Positions 15,667-22,467 of a DNA stretch of 23,311 nt are shown piece by piece (the first letter of the stretch is position 1; each line of letters begins with the position of its first letter). The notes beneath the pieces are model-generated. The model saw only the letters and a program-made list of their open reading frames with translations. It had not been told where the DNA came from and searched no databases. Source of the stretch: Planctomycetaceae bacterium (GTDB lineage: Bacteria; Planctomycetota; Planctomycetia; Pirellulales; Thermoguttaceae); the NCBI GenBank assembly GCA_015062085.1, contig SUVI01000045.1:1-23311 (forward strand), read 5' to 3'. The position numbers and the translations under genes were made by a program.

Positions 15667-16914
15667 ATGCCTTTCCTTTGGCCTTGGACGCGCATTTCGT
15701 GTCCGTTTTGTTTTGAAGAATTTCACCTGAGTGAAGCGCCGACACGGCCGTCAGAGGCAAAAGCGCTTTTTCCAGATGAAAAAATGAGGGATTTTCTTGG
15801 AATGACCTACCCGCCGGAAATGCCTATGGCGATCGAGCCGCCGGAAAACTGGTTTTTGAAGTCCGTGAGAAAATTCCATCTGCCGCTCTGTCGCGAAGTC
15901 ACTCCGGAAAGTCCGCTCCGCATCTGTCCGAACTGCCATCTTTACCTTCCGCAAGCGCTCGCAAACTGGAACCGGCGCAGCAACATCATCGCGATCGTAG
16001 GAAGCCGTTCGTCCGGTAAAAGCAACTATTTCGGAGTGCTTCTCAAACAGCTTGAAACGCGGTACGCAGCGGAACTGAACTTTGGATTCCGCCCGCAAAT
16101 GACTTTTGACGTCCGTGAAATGCGCCGAATGGATTCTCGAAAACTCTATGAACGCCGTTACGGTCAGCGTCTGTTTCGAGATCACCGCGTCATTCAGCAG
16201 ACAGAGCGTTCCGAGGTGGACGCCGACATCAAGATCCCGCTGATCTACCGACTGACGCTTTCGCAGACCGTCCGTGGAAAAGAACGGCTCCGCGCGATCG
16301 ACCTCGTCATTTTCGATGCCGCGGGAGAAGATCTGAGCACGATGCGGAATTTCCACTCCTTTGGACGCTACGCGCTGAACGCCTCCGGGATCATCGTAAT
16401 GGTCGATCCATTCCGCTATCCGGCGATCTACCATAAACTCCCGCCTGAAACGCGAAGCAGGATCCCTGCACCAGACGCGATCGGCGGAAATCCGGGTGAG
16501 ATCCTTGACTACTACCTCAGTTACAAAACGAACGAAAGTGCTCTGCGTCCCGACGAAAAGATCAAAACGCCGACCGCCTTAGTTCTGACCAAGATCGATA
16601 TGCTGCGTCAGATCCTTCCGCGAGAGAGTCAGTCGCTTTTCCAAGAAACCAACCATTCCGGAGGATTCAATCGAAAGGTCTGCGAGCGAAAATCCGAACA
16701 GATCCTTCAATTCCTCACTGAAAACGGCGCTGGAGATCTCGCAGCCAACATTCGGACACAATTCGAAACGAGTTCCTTCTTCGGCGTCTCCGCTCTTGGT
16801 GTCATCCCGGAAGGAGAAGCCATTCCGCGTCAGATCCGTCCCATCAACGTCGTGGATCCCCTGCTCTGGATCCTGCATCAGCTCAAGTACCTCAACGCTC
16901 GCAGCAGACCCTGA
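15667..16914 (+). CDS. Zinc-ribbon TRAFAC-like GTPase (double-GTPase/GAP1 system type)
   Basis: The start is set by AAGGAG just upstream. The 415-aa protein opens with a split zinc-ribbon: C12-x2-C15 (SCPFCFEEF) and C87-x2-C90 (ICPNCHLYLP). A P-loop GTPase domain follows: Walker A GSRSSGKSN (G112, K118, S119), G3/Walker B VIFDAAGED (D217, G220) and a G4 motif LTKID (T308, K309, D311), which predicts GTP specificity. No transmembrane helix is evident, so it is probably cytoplasmic. The next gene on the same strand, 138 nt on, encodes a GAP1-like partner. Such GTPase/GAP1 pairs are proposed from comparative genomics as signalling or conflict modules. In the type I recall, two GTPases often occur together; here only one is seen. 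Function is not experimentally known. Confidence 0.85.
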   Translation: MPFLWPWTRISCPFCFEEFHLSEAPTRPSEAKALFPDEKMRDFLGMTYPPEMPMAIEPPENWFLKSVRKFHLPLCREVTPESPLRICPNCHLYLPQALANWNRRSNIIAIVGSRSSGKSNYFGVLLKQLETRYAAELNFGFRPQMTFDVREMRRMDSRKLYERRYGQRLFRDHRVIQQTERSEVDADIKIPLIYRLTLSQTVRGKERLRAIDLVIFDAAGEDLSTMRNFHSFGRYALNASGIIVMVDPFRYPAIYHKLPPETRSRIPAPDAIGGNPGEILDYYLSYKTNESALRPDEKIKTPTALVLTKIDMLRQILPRESQSLFQETNHSGGFNRKVCERKSEQILQFLTENGAGDLAANIRTQFETSSFFGVSALGVIPEGEAIPRQIRPINVVDPLLWILHQLKYLNARSRP

Positions 16915-16970
16915 TCCCGTTCCGCCTTCTGAAGTCCATCCAGATGCACAGACGGACGTTCAAAGATCAG

Positions 16971-16994
16971 AAGATCCGAAGATCCGAAGATCCC
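16971..16994 (+). repeat. 8-bp tandem repeat between GTPase and GAP1 genes
   Basis: AAGATCCG at 16971-16978 and 16979-16986, then AAGATCCC at 16987-16994. It sits in the 138-bp gap, 58 bp before the GAP1 start. The rest of the gap shows no promoter I can support. Confidence 0.85.
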
Positions 16995-17052
16995 AAAATT
17001 TCCCTCAAAACACCACATTCATTTCGATCCCGCAAGGATCAAGGAGAACGCA

Positions 17053-18954
17053 ATGAAGCAGTTTTACTATACTTCGTGCCTCGCTGGAGAAAGTGTCTCC
17101 GGACAAAGCGGTTTTCAGATCCGTGCGGCCTCTGGAACACTCTCGCAGGAAGAGACGACGGCGTGCCTGCGAGCACTGAATTTCAAACTAAACGTTCCTT
17201 CCAGTTATCTCGGTCCGTTTCCAGTCAAGATGCTCTACTGCCGAAGTGAACGTACTGGAAATATCGCGTTACAAAGCGTTTGGCTCGGAGAAGATCCGCT
17301 CACCAAACGAAGCGGAAACTATTTCTCCCACGTCCTATGCGGCCTTCTTCCCGAAATCAGTGCCAAAACGGTCCTGGAATGGTGGGGGTCTCCTGAATGG
17401 AAGCGCGAGAATTCCGGGATCGAAAGCACCGAACTTCCCGAACCGACAGAGTTTTCCCCAGGTGAAATGTTCAGTGACGCCATTTTTGAGGAAATGCAGA
17501 ACGACGCGGAACTTTTTGCGATTTGGGAATTTCTTATTCGTGCGTGGTGGAACCGACCGGCAAGCGGCCGTATTTTCGTCGCAGCAGAACAGGAAAAATT
17601 CGTCAAAGCACTTTGGGGACTCTGCAGGATCCTTCCTGCCCCTCTTTGGAATGCGCTCTCCTTCTCCACCTACGAGCAGGATGCCATGCTCTCGCCGGCC
17701 AATGTCGTAGGACTCTGGGATCTGGAAAAGCCCGCCAATTCTATTCCGCAGAACTGTTTTCAGGGAACCAACGCAGCTTGGAATGTCTTCAGTGATCAGA
17801 AAAGTCCGCTGAAAACCGTCCCAAACTACGTCGAATTCCTAATCAGCTCCGTCAAAACGGGAAAATTTACGGAAGCGGACTCCTTCCATGCCAACGCTCC
17901 CGCCGTCATCTGGGAACGGCGTGATTCTGCAGAAATGTTTTTCGAGCTGGTCCGGCATCCGGACACACTGGACATCACGCGGCTGAAAGAGATCGCACAC
18001 CTGCCGAATATCGGGAAATTTTTGATGAAAAATCCGAAACGCCTTCAGATGCTTCTGGAAAACTTTTTTTCCTCAAAACTCCTGGATGTTTGGGAAAACG
18101 AGTCTCTCAAAGAGACCTTCTCGCCGTTTTTCGCAGAAGATGAAGTCATTCGCAGTCAATTCCGCGACGGTGTTCACGCTCTCATTCGCCGAAAGATCAC
18201 TCAGGACGACGTTTCTTTCCTTGACCGTATTTTCACGCGCTGGCTTTCAAAATTCGAATGCTTCGCCCTTGGATCTGATGATTTTTGGCTGCATTTCAAT
18301 GCGGCACCGCAAGAGCTTCCGGAAAATGTCTATCAATGGGCCTATCCAAGAGCGTTTCAGACGGCATTTCTGCTTTCGGAGCCTTCTTTCCAGATCAATT
18401 TTCTTTCCCGCTGGGCTTTTCGCGGAGACGATGCACGATGCGAACCGCAAATGGAAGAGATCTTCCGCTCGCCATTTCCGCATATCGTAAAACTCGAGCT
18501 TTATCGCCGATTTTTTGAGATCGATCTTGCTGGAAATGACGAAAAACTCTCGGATCTGTACTTTACGCAGCCGAAGTGGAACGTTCAGCTCCTCGCAAAA
18601 CTCAGTGACTCCCAGCGGCAGGAATTCCTGCGGCACACCGTTCCTGTTTGCGGTCAGGCGCTTCTCGAAGCACTTCAGGATCATCTTCTGGAACTTCAAA
18701 GCGAGAAAAAAAGCGGGAATGAAGAACTTTTCGCGATCTACTGCTGGCTTTTGACGCTCTCCTCCATCACTGTGACGGAGTCCGTCGGAAAGTTTGCGAA
18801 AAAACTCTCACCGGAAAACCTCGCACACATGAAAGAGGCTGTCAGTCGGCGAAAAGACATCGAACAGCTCATTCAGATGAAAACATTGCGTCCGATTTTT
18901 GAAGAGCCTGCAAAAGGTCTGGGGGCGATCTTCAAAATGTGGGGAAGAAATTAG
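17053..18954 (+). CDS. GTPase-associated protein 1 (GAP1)-like protein
   Basis: AAGGAGAACGCA directly precedes the ATG. The 633-aa product begins QFYYTSCLAGESVSGQSGFQIRAAS, the opening style of the GAP1 N-terminal domain (type 2 as I recall it), followed by YCRSERTGNIALQSVWLGEDPLTKRSGNYFSHVL. That block, with its Asp, Arg and His residues (GNYFSHVL), is the most conserved part of such domains. The middle and C-terminal parts are helical and full of W, F and L, ending in a basic helix (AKGLGAIFKMWGRN). There is no signal peptide or membrane segment. It is co-oriented with the GTPase gene and probably co-transcribed, and the product presumably binds that GTPase. The stop codon is inside a GAAATTA repeat. 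A strong terminator lies 71 nt downstream. No effector domain can be recognised by eye. Confidence 0.8.
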   Translation: MKQFYYTSCLAGESVSGQSGFQIRAASGTLSQEETTACLRALNFKLNVPSSYLGPFPVKMLYCRSERTGNIALQSVWLGEDPLTKRSGNYFSHVLCGLLPEISAKTVLEWWGSPEWKRENSGIESTELPEPTEFSPGEMFSDAIFEEMQNDAELFAIWEFLIRAWWNRPASGRIFVAAEQEKFVKALWGLCRILPAPLWNALSFSTYEQDAMLSPANVVGLWDLEKPANSIPQNCFQGTNAAWNVFSDQKSPLKTVPNYVEFLISSVKTGKFTEADSFHANAPAVIWERRDSAEMFFELVRHPDTLDITRLKEIAHLPNIGKFLMKNPKRLQMLLENFFSSKLLDVWENESLKETFSPFFAEDEVIRSQFRDGVHALIRRKITQDDVSFLDRIFTRWLSKFECFALGSDDFWLHFNAAPQELPENVYQWAYPRAFQTAFLLSEPSFQINFLSRWAFRGDDARCEPQMEEIFRSPFPHIVKLELYRRFFEIDLAGNDEKLSDLYFTQPKWNVQLLAKLSDSQRQEFLRHTVPVCGQALLEALQDHLLELQSEKKSGNEELFAIYCWLLTLSSITVTESVGKFAKKLSPENLAHMKEAVSRRKDIEQLIQMKTLRPIFEEPAKGLGAIFKMWGRN

Positions 18955-18967
18955 AAATTAGAAATTA
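18947..18967 (+). repeat. 7-bp tandem repeat spanning the GAP1 stop codon
   Basis: GAAATTA occurs three times (18947, 18954, 18961). The TAG stop (18952-18954) straddles copies one and two. Confidence 0.9.
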
Positions 18968-19024
18968 GAGAAACGTGAACCGTTCCTACGCAAAAACCAT
19001 ACTGACGCCATTCTGATCTTGCAT

Positions 19025-19063
19025 AAAAAAACGCAAACCGCCATGAACAGTTTGCGTTTTTTT
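19025..19063. terminator. Strong bidirectional terminator between GAP1 and rubrerythrin
   Basis: AAAAAAACGCAAAC (19025-19038) and GTTTGCGTTTTTTT (19050-19063) form a perfect 14-bp stem with an 11-nt loop. It serves the GAP1 transcript (+) and the rubrerythrin transcript (-). Confidence 0.9.
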
Positions 19064-19139
19064 CATTGTTCGCACCGCGAAACGCCAAAATCAAGTTCGG
19101 CTTTCCGCAGGATCACTGCAACTGCATGCTCCGCAAGGA

Positions 19140-19727
19140 TCAGCCAAAGTAGCGTTTCAGCAAACCAGCGAACGCAGCACCGTGACGGGCTTCATCTTTC
19201 GCCATTTCGTGGACCGTATCATGGATCGCATCGTATCCAAGCTGCTTCGCACGCTTCGCAATGTCGAATTTCGAGGAGCAGGCGCCTGTTTCGGCATCAA
19301 CACGCATCTGGAGATTCTTTTTCGTGCACGGCGCAACGACTTCTCCCAAGAGTTCCGCGAATTTCGCAGCGTGTTCCGCTTCTTCAAATGCGATCCGTTT
19401 GTACGCTTCCGCAACTTCCGGATACCCTTCACGGTCCGCCTGACGGCTCATCGCGAGGTACATTCCGACCTCGGCGCATTCGCCGGCAAAATGGGCTCGC
19501 AGACCAGCCATGATCTCTTCATCTTCCACTTTACCGTCGCCAATGGCGTGGACTGTCACGAAAGACGGGAGCTCCACTTTCGAGCAGGAGTCTTCAGAGC
19601 TGGAAGAAGCTGCTGTCGACTCTGCCATCACGTCAAACATTTCTGAACCAACGCCGCACACCGGGCAGGCTGCCGGAGCTTCGGGACCTTCATGAATGTA
19701 ACCGCACGCTTTGCAGATGAATTTCAT
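19140..19727 (-). CDS. Reverse-order rubrerythrin
   Basis: The 195-aa protein starts at the ATG at 19727, which has AAGGAG upstream; the long open frame before it is leader sequence. The rubredoxin-like domain is at the N-terminus (C5-x2-C8 and C21-x2-C24), followed by a Ser-rich linker (about 38-50) and the four-helix diiron domain. This is the reverse of classical rubrerythrin and like the clostridial NADH-peroxidase form. Likely diiron ligands are E83 ([10 protein letters not shown]), E116 and H119 ([10 protein letters not shown]), E145 (VDAETG), E174, and E179 and H182 ([10 protein letters not shown]). It reduces hydrogen peroxide in the cytoplasm of anaerobes, taking electrons from rubredoxin or NADH-linked partners not seen here. 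It has its own near-perfect promoter and a perfect inverted repeat at the transcript start. Terminator at 19025-19063. Confidence 0.94.
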   Translation of the reverse strand: MKFICKACGYIHEGPEAPAACPVCGVGSEMFDVMAESTAASSSSEDSCSKVELPSFVTVHAIGDGKVEDEEIMAGLRAHFAGECAEVGMYLAMSRQADREGYPEVAEAYKRIAFEEAEHAAKFAELLGEVVAPCTKKNLQMRVDAETGACSSKFDIAKRAKQLGYDAIHDTVHEMAKDEARHGAAFAGLLKRYFG

Positions 19728-19790
19728 TTTTCTCTCCTTAATGGTATGATCGAGTTTTAGGTTGTTTGTCTTTTTAGTTTTAGTTTCCTG

Positions 19791-19813
19791 TGAAGTTGAT
19801 TCCCTCAACTTCA
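19791..19813. promoter_or_regulatory. Perfect 9-5-9 inverted repeat at the rubrerythrin transcription start
   Basis: TGAAGTTGA (19791-19799) and TCAACTTCA (19805-19813) flank 5 bp. With the -10 at 19822-19827 on the minus strand, the repeat covers about +2 to +24. It could be a repressor operator or a 5' stem-loop stabilising the mRNA. It does not look like the classical PerR/Fur box. Confidence 0.6.
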
Positions 19814-19821
19814 TGTGATAC

Positions 19822-19849
19822 ATTATACCAAACAACAAGATTCTGTCAA
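19822..19849 (-). promoter_or_regulatory. Rubrerythrin promoter, consensus sigma-70 hexamers
   Basis: Read on the minus strand: CCCCC (19850-19854), TTGACA (19844-19849), a 16-bp spacer ending in GTTTGG, then TATAAT (19822-19827). Both hexamers are perfect consensus, so strong expression is expected unless repressed. Confidence 0.9.
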
Positions 19850-19854
19850 GGGGG

Positions 19855-19897
19855 AAATTGGAAAATTTTGGAAAAAAACCAAAAAAATTTCCAATTT
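19855..19897 (-). terminator. AT-rich nested hairpin after the histidine kinase gene
   Basis: AAATTGGAAA (19855-19864) pairs with TTTCCAATTT (19888-19897), and inside it TTTTGG (19866-19871) pairs with CCAAAA (19879-19884). It lies 23 nt after the kinase stop and directly abuts the C-run of the rubrerythrin promoter, separating the two units. Confidence 0.55.
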
Positions 19898-19920
19898 TAA
19901 AATTTTGCTTGCAGGATCCC

Positions 19921-21396
19921 CTATTTGGACTCCTGATTTTGAGTATCCAGACGTTTTCGAGGCAAAATGAGGCGAAAATCGCACCCCTTCTCCAATTCCG
20001 ACACGACTTCCGCCCGTCCGCCGTGCAGCTGCGCAATGTGTTTCACGATGGCCAGTCCCAGTCCCGTGCCGGGAATGTGCGTTCCTTTTTCGTTGCGTAC
20101 ACGGTAAAATCGCTCAAAGATCCGTTCAGCATCCTCCGCAGCTAATCCGATCCCGTAATCGCGCACTGAAAGGACCAAACATTCGGGATCCGTCTGCGCA
20201 AATGCTGTTCCTTTGAGCGAAGATCCTGTCACGGCAGAAAGCTCGATCGTCTGCGAGCCGGAGTAACGCAGTGCATTGGTCAGCAGATTGGTGACGGCCT
20301 GCTCGAGAAGCCGGGGATCTGCGAGGATCGCATCCGGCATCGTATCTAACACTTTCACCTGGGTCCCCGTTTGCCGAATAGTTTCCGCACAGTTCTCAAC
20401 GGCATTTTGGAAAATGTCCGAAAGAGCAACTTCCTGCAAGCCGTCCTCCTGAACGCCTTTTTTCTGCGCCTGCTCCAACGAAGCAAGCGAGAGAACATCC
20501 TGTACGAGCCAATTCAGCCGTTCGGCCTGATGCGCCAGCATTTTCAGGCACGCGTCACGCATTTCAGGGATCTCTTTTGCCCCATCTTCAAGTGTCTCGA
20601 CAGAAGAAAGAATGACTGTCAGCGGCGTCTTGATCTCATGAGAAATATTGGCAATAAAATCCGAGCGGTACGTTTCCAGGACGGTCAGCTCGCCGATCTG
20701 CCTGCGCAGCTGTTTTGCCATCTCTGAAACAGAAAGAGCCAACGGTCTCATGATCCCTTTCTTCGGTACAAAAACACTTCCGGAGAGGTCTCCGGCCGCG
20801 ATACGTGAAGCGCTTTGCTGAAGTTTTTCCAATGGAAGACGCAGGCGAAATGCAACAAAATGCGTCAACACAAGTACCAGGATCACTCCGATAAAGCCTG
20901 CAAACAGAACGTTCCAGATCCCCCACTGAAGTGCTGCGGAGATCGGCTCGACCGGCATGGAGATCTGCCAGTTCAGACGATGATCTTCAGATGAAACACA
21001 CCCTGCGCAATAAAGTCTCCACTCACCAGCGACTTCAGTAAAGCGGACCGACGGCTCTTTCATGTCCAACTCAGAGTGCAGCGGACGGCCAGAAAGTTTT
21101 GTGTCTGAATCAAAAAGAACCGTTCCGTCCTCTGCCCAAACTAGAAAATGCCGCAGATCGGCTTGGTATTTTCCGCAAAAGGTCTCCAGTTTTTCGAAAT
21201 TTCCTTCCTGAAGCCAAAACGAGACGATCTCCCCCTGCGCTTTCAGTTCGCTCTCTGTCTCCATCAGATACTCTTCCCGAAAGGCTCTGTACTGATTTCC
21301 AAACAAAAAGACCCAAAAAAGCCCCCAAAGCACAAAGATGAACGGGAACGCGAACAGGATCCGGTATGGATCACGTCCTTTTTTATGCGATTTCAC
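19921..21396 (-). CDS. PhoR-like sensor histidine kinase
   Basis: The start is the GTG at 21396, with AGGAGG 4 nt upstream. The GTG overlaps the TGA stop of the response regulator (GTGA), which implies translational coupling. The 491-aa protein has a first membrane helix near 13-32, a periplasmic sensor domain of about 125 residues with two Cys (C130, C133), a second helix near 161-183, HAMP, a dimerisation/phosphoacceptor helix with H253 ([10 protein letters not shown]), and an ATPase domain with N374 ([10 protein letters not shown]), DYGIGL and [11 protein letters not shown]. The order matches PhoR/WalK-type kinases. The signal is not known; no phosphate transport genes are nearby. It phosphorylates the adjacent regulator. 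Confidence 0.94.
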   Translation of the reverse strand: MKSHKKGRDPYRILFAFPFIFVLWGLFWVFLFGNQYRAFREEYLMETESELKAQGEIVSFWLQEGNFEKLETFCGKYQADLRHFLVWAEDGTVLFDSDTKLSGRPLHSELDMKEPSVRFTEVAGEWRLYCAGCVSSEDHRLNWQISMPVEPISAALQWGIWNVLFAGFIGVILVLVLTHFVAFRLRLPLEKLQQSASRIAAGDLSGSVFVPKKGIMRPLALSVSEMAKQLRRQIGELTVLETYRSDFIANISHEIKTPLTVILSSVETLEDGAKEIPEMRDACLKMLAHQAERLNWLVQDVLSLASLEQAQKKGVQEDGLQEVALSDIFQNAVENCAETIRQTGTQVKVLDTMPDAILADPRLLEQAVTNLLTNALRYSGSQTIELSAVTGSSLKGTAFAQTDPECLVLSVRDYGIGLAAEDAERIFERFYRVRNEKGTHIPGTGLGLAIVKHIAQLHGGRAEVVSELEKGCDFRLILPRKRLDTQNQESK

Positions 21397-22220
21397 GTTT
21401 CCTCCTCTTTCATTCGGTAACCGATTCCCCGGACTGTCTCGATCATACGGGTTCCCCATTCCCCAAGTTTTCGTCTCAGGTTAAGGATCTGAACGTCTAC
21501 GGAACGCTCCGTCACCGGATAGTCGCTCCCTTTGATCTGCGCAATGATCTGCGTTCGCGTAAAGACACGGCCCGGCTGACGGCAGAGAAGGAGAAGCATC
21601 TCGAATTCCGTAAACGTCAGATTCACTTCCATTCCGCTCTGCAGAACCTTTCGGCTCGCAGGAAAGATCTCCACTGGACCGCGCTTCAGACTCACGAAAT
21701 GGGGCTCGCCAAGACCACCTCCAGCAGGATCCGGCTGCTCGTTCATCTCCGTCGAGGCAACCTTTTCATTCCGTACTTCCGATCCCGAAATTTCGTTCCG
21801 CGACGTCCCAACCTCTCTTCTGCGGCTGCCGTCTCTGAGAATGTTCTCTCGTCGCAGATGCGCACGGATCCGCGAGATCAGAATTTTGTTGCTGAACGGT
21901 TTCGTAATGTAGTCGCACGCCCCCATTTCCAGACCATGAACGACGTCGGCCTCCTCGCTTTTCGCAGTCAGCATCACGACCGGGATCCCTGACGTTTCTG
22001 GAGCTTCCATCAACTTTCGGCAAACTTCGATCCCATTCATCCCGGGAAGCATAAGATCGAGCAGGATAATATCCGGATGCTGTTCCCGTGCTGTTTCCAG
22101 ACCCGATTCACCATCTTCCGCCATGAAGACCTCCTCGAAACCATTCAGCATGAGATTCATGCGGATCAGTTCCCGGATCGACTCTTCATCTTCAATGATC
22201 AAAATCTTTTCGTGACGCAT
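21393..22220 (-). CDS. PhoB/OmpR-family response regulator with long linker
   Basis: I start at the ATG at 22220; a GTG three codons upstream is also possible, and neither has a strong ribosome site. The 275-aa protein has a receiver domain (1-120) with acidic pocket E10/D11, phospho-acceptor D55 (LLDLMLPGMNG), T85 and K107. The C-terminal winged-helix domain (about 180-272) is of OmpR type: LTFTEFEMLLLLCRQPGRVFTRTQI, ERSVDVQILNLRRKLG, ETVRGIGYRM. Between them is an unusually long linker of about 55 residues, charged and Gly/Pro-rich (about 123-177), making the protein roughly 45 residues longer than E. coli PhoB. Its promoter carries three AACGAA direct repeats, probably its own binding sites. 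It overlaps the kinase gene. Confidence 0.94.
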   Translation of the reverse strand: MRHEKILIIEDEESIRELIRMNLMLNGFEEVFMAEDGESGLETAREQHPDIILLDLMLPGMNGIEVCRKLMEAPETSGIPVVMLTAKSEEADVVHGLEMGACDYITKPFSNKILISRIRAHLRRENILRDGSRRREVGTSRNEISGSEVRNEKVASTEMNEQPDPAGGGLGEPHFVSLKRGPVEIFPASRKVLQSGMEVNLTFTEFEMLLLLCRQPGRVFTRTQIIAQIKGSDYPVTERSVDVQILNLRRKLGEWGTRMIETVRGIGYRMKEEET

Positions 22221-22257
22221 TTCGCACACTCTAGCAAACGAAAATCAAAACTTCCAC

Positions 22258-22295
22258 ACAAGGGGCCGGTTCAGTGCTTCAGAACGGCTCCTTGT
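22258..22295 (-). promoter_or_regulatory. Imperfect hairpin in the two-component operon leader
   Basis: ACAAGGGGCCGGTTC (22258-22272) and GAACGGCTCCTTGT (22282-22295) pair with one mismatch and one bulge over a 9-nt loop. It lies between the predicted transcription start and the regulator start codon. No T run follows on the minus strand, so it is not a simple terminator. Confidence 0.5.
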
Positions 22296-22310
22296 CCATA
22301 GAACTCCGCC

Positions 22311-22338
22311 ATTTTACCAGAAAAACCGTTCATGCAAA
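22311..22338 (-). promoter_or_regulatory. Promoter of the two-component operon
   Basis: Read on the minus strand: CCCC (22339-22342), TTTGCA (22333-22338), a 16-bp spacer ending in TTCTGG, TAAAAT (22311-22316). The weaker -35 suits an activator-dependent promoter. Confidence 0.55.
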
Positions 22339-22345
22339 GGGGCCA

Positions 22346-22372
22346 TTCGTTAAAATTTCGTTAGTTTTCGTT
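22346..22372 (-). promoter_or_regulatory. Three phased AACGAA direct repeats, candidate response-regulator sites
   Basis: On the minus strand AACGAA occurs at 22367-22372, 22357-22362 and 22346-22351, with 10- and 11-bp centre spacing, about one helical turn. The last copy ends 7 bp before the -35. PhoB/OmpR proteins bind direct repeats with an 11-bp period at such positions, so these are likely autoregulatory sites. Confidence 0.6.
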
Positions 22373-22391
22373 TTTTCATGACTCGAAACTT

Positions 22392-22434
22392 AAAAAGAGA
22401 GAGCAAAACGCCGACTGGTGCGTGTTTCACTCTC
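22392..22434 (-). terminator. Intrinsic terminator of the repeat-protein gene
   Basis: On the minus strand GAGAGTGAAAC (22424-22434) pairs with GTTTTGCTCTC (22399-22409) over a 14-nt loop, 11 pairs with two G-U wobbles, followed by TCTTTTT. It lies 33 nt after the gene's stop and supports the minus strand as the coding strand there. Confidence 0.8.
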
Positions 22435-22467
22435 CCCCCAATGCATCTCTACATTCTCACCTCTTTC

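Noticed and set aside
15667..18954. A complete multi-gene conflict system with vWA, MoxR or protease effector
   Set aside because: I looked at the genes on both sides and within GAP1 and saw no vWA MIDAS, MoxR, trypsin- or caspase-like motif. Only the GTPase and GAP1-like core is supported.
19728..20036. N-terminal extension of rubrerythrin to 298 residues
   Set aside because: The extension runs through the rubrerythrin promoter, the kinase terminator and the kinase gene. The ATG at 19727 has AAGGAG and starts the rubredoxin domain correctly.
21397..21459. Upstream ATG start for the histidine kinase
   Set aside because: It lies inside the response-regulator gene with no ribosome site, whereas GTG at 21396 has AGGAGG and the GTGA overlap typical of coupled genes.
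19921..22220. Naming the two-component genes phoR and phoB
   Set aside because: Domain order fits, but many two-component pairs share it, no phosphate transport genes are near, and the upstream repeats are not a classical Pho box.
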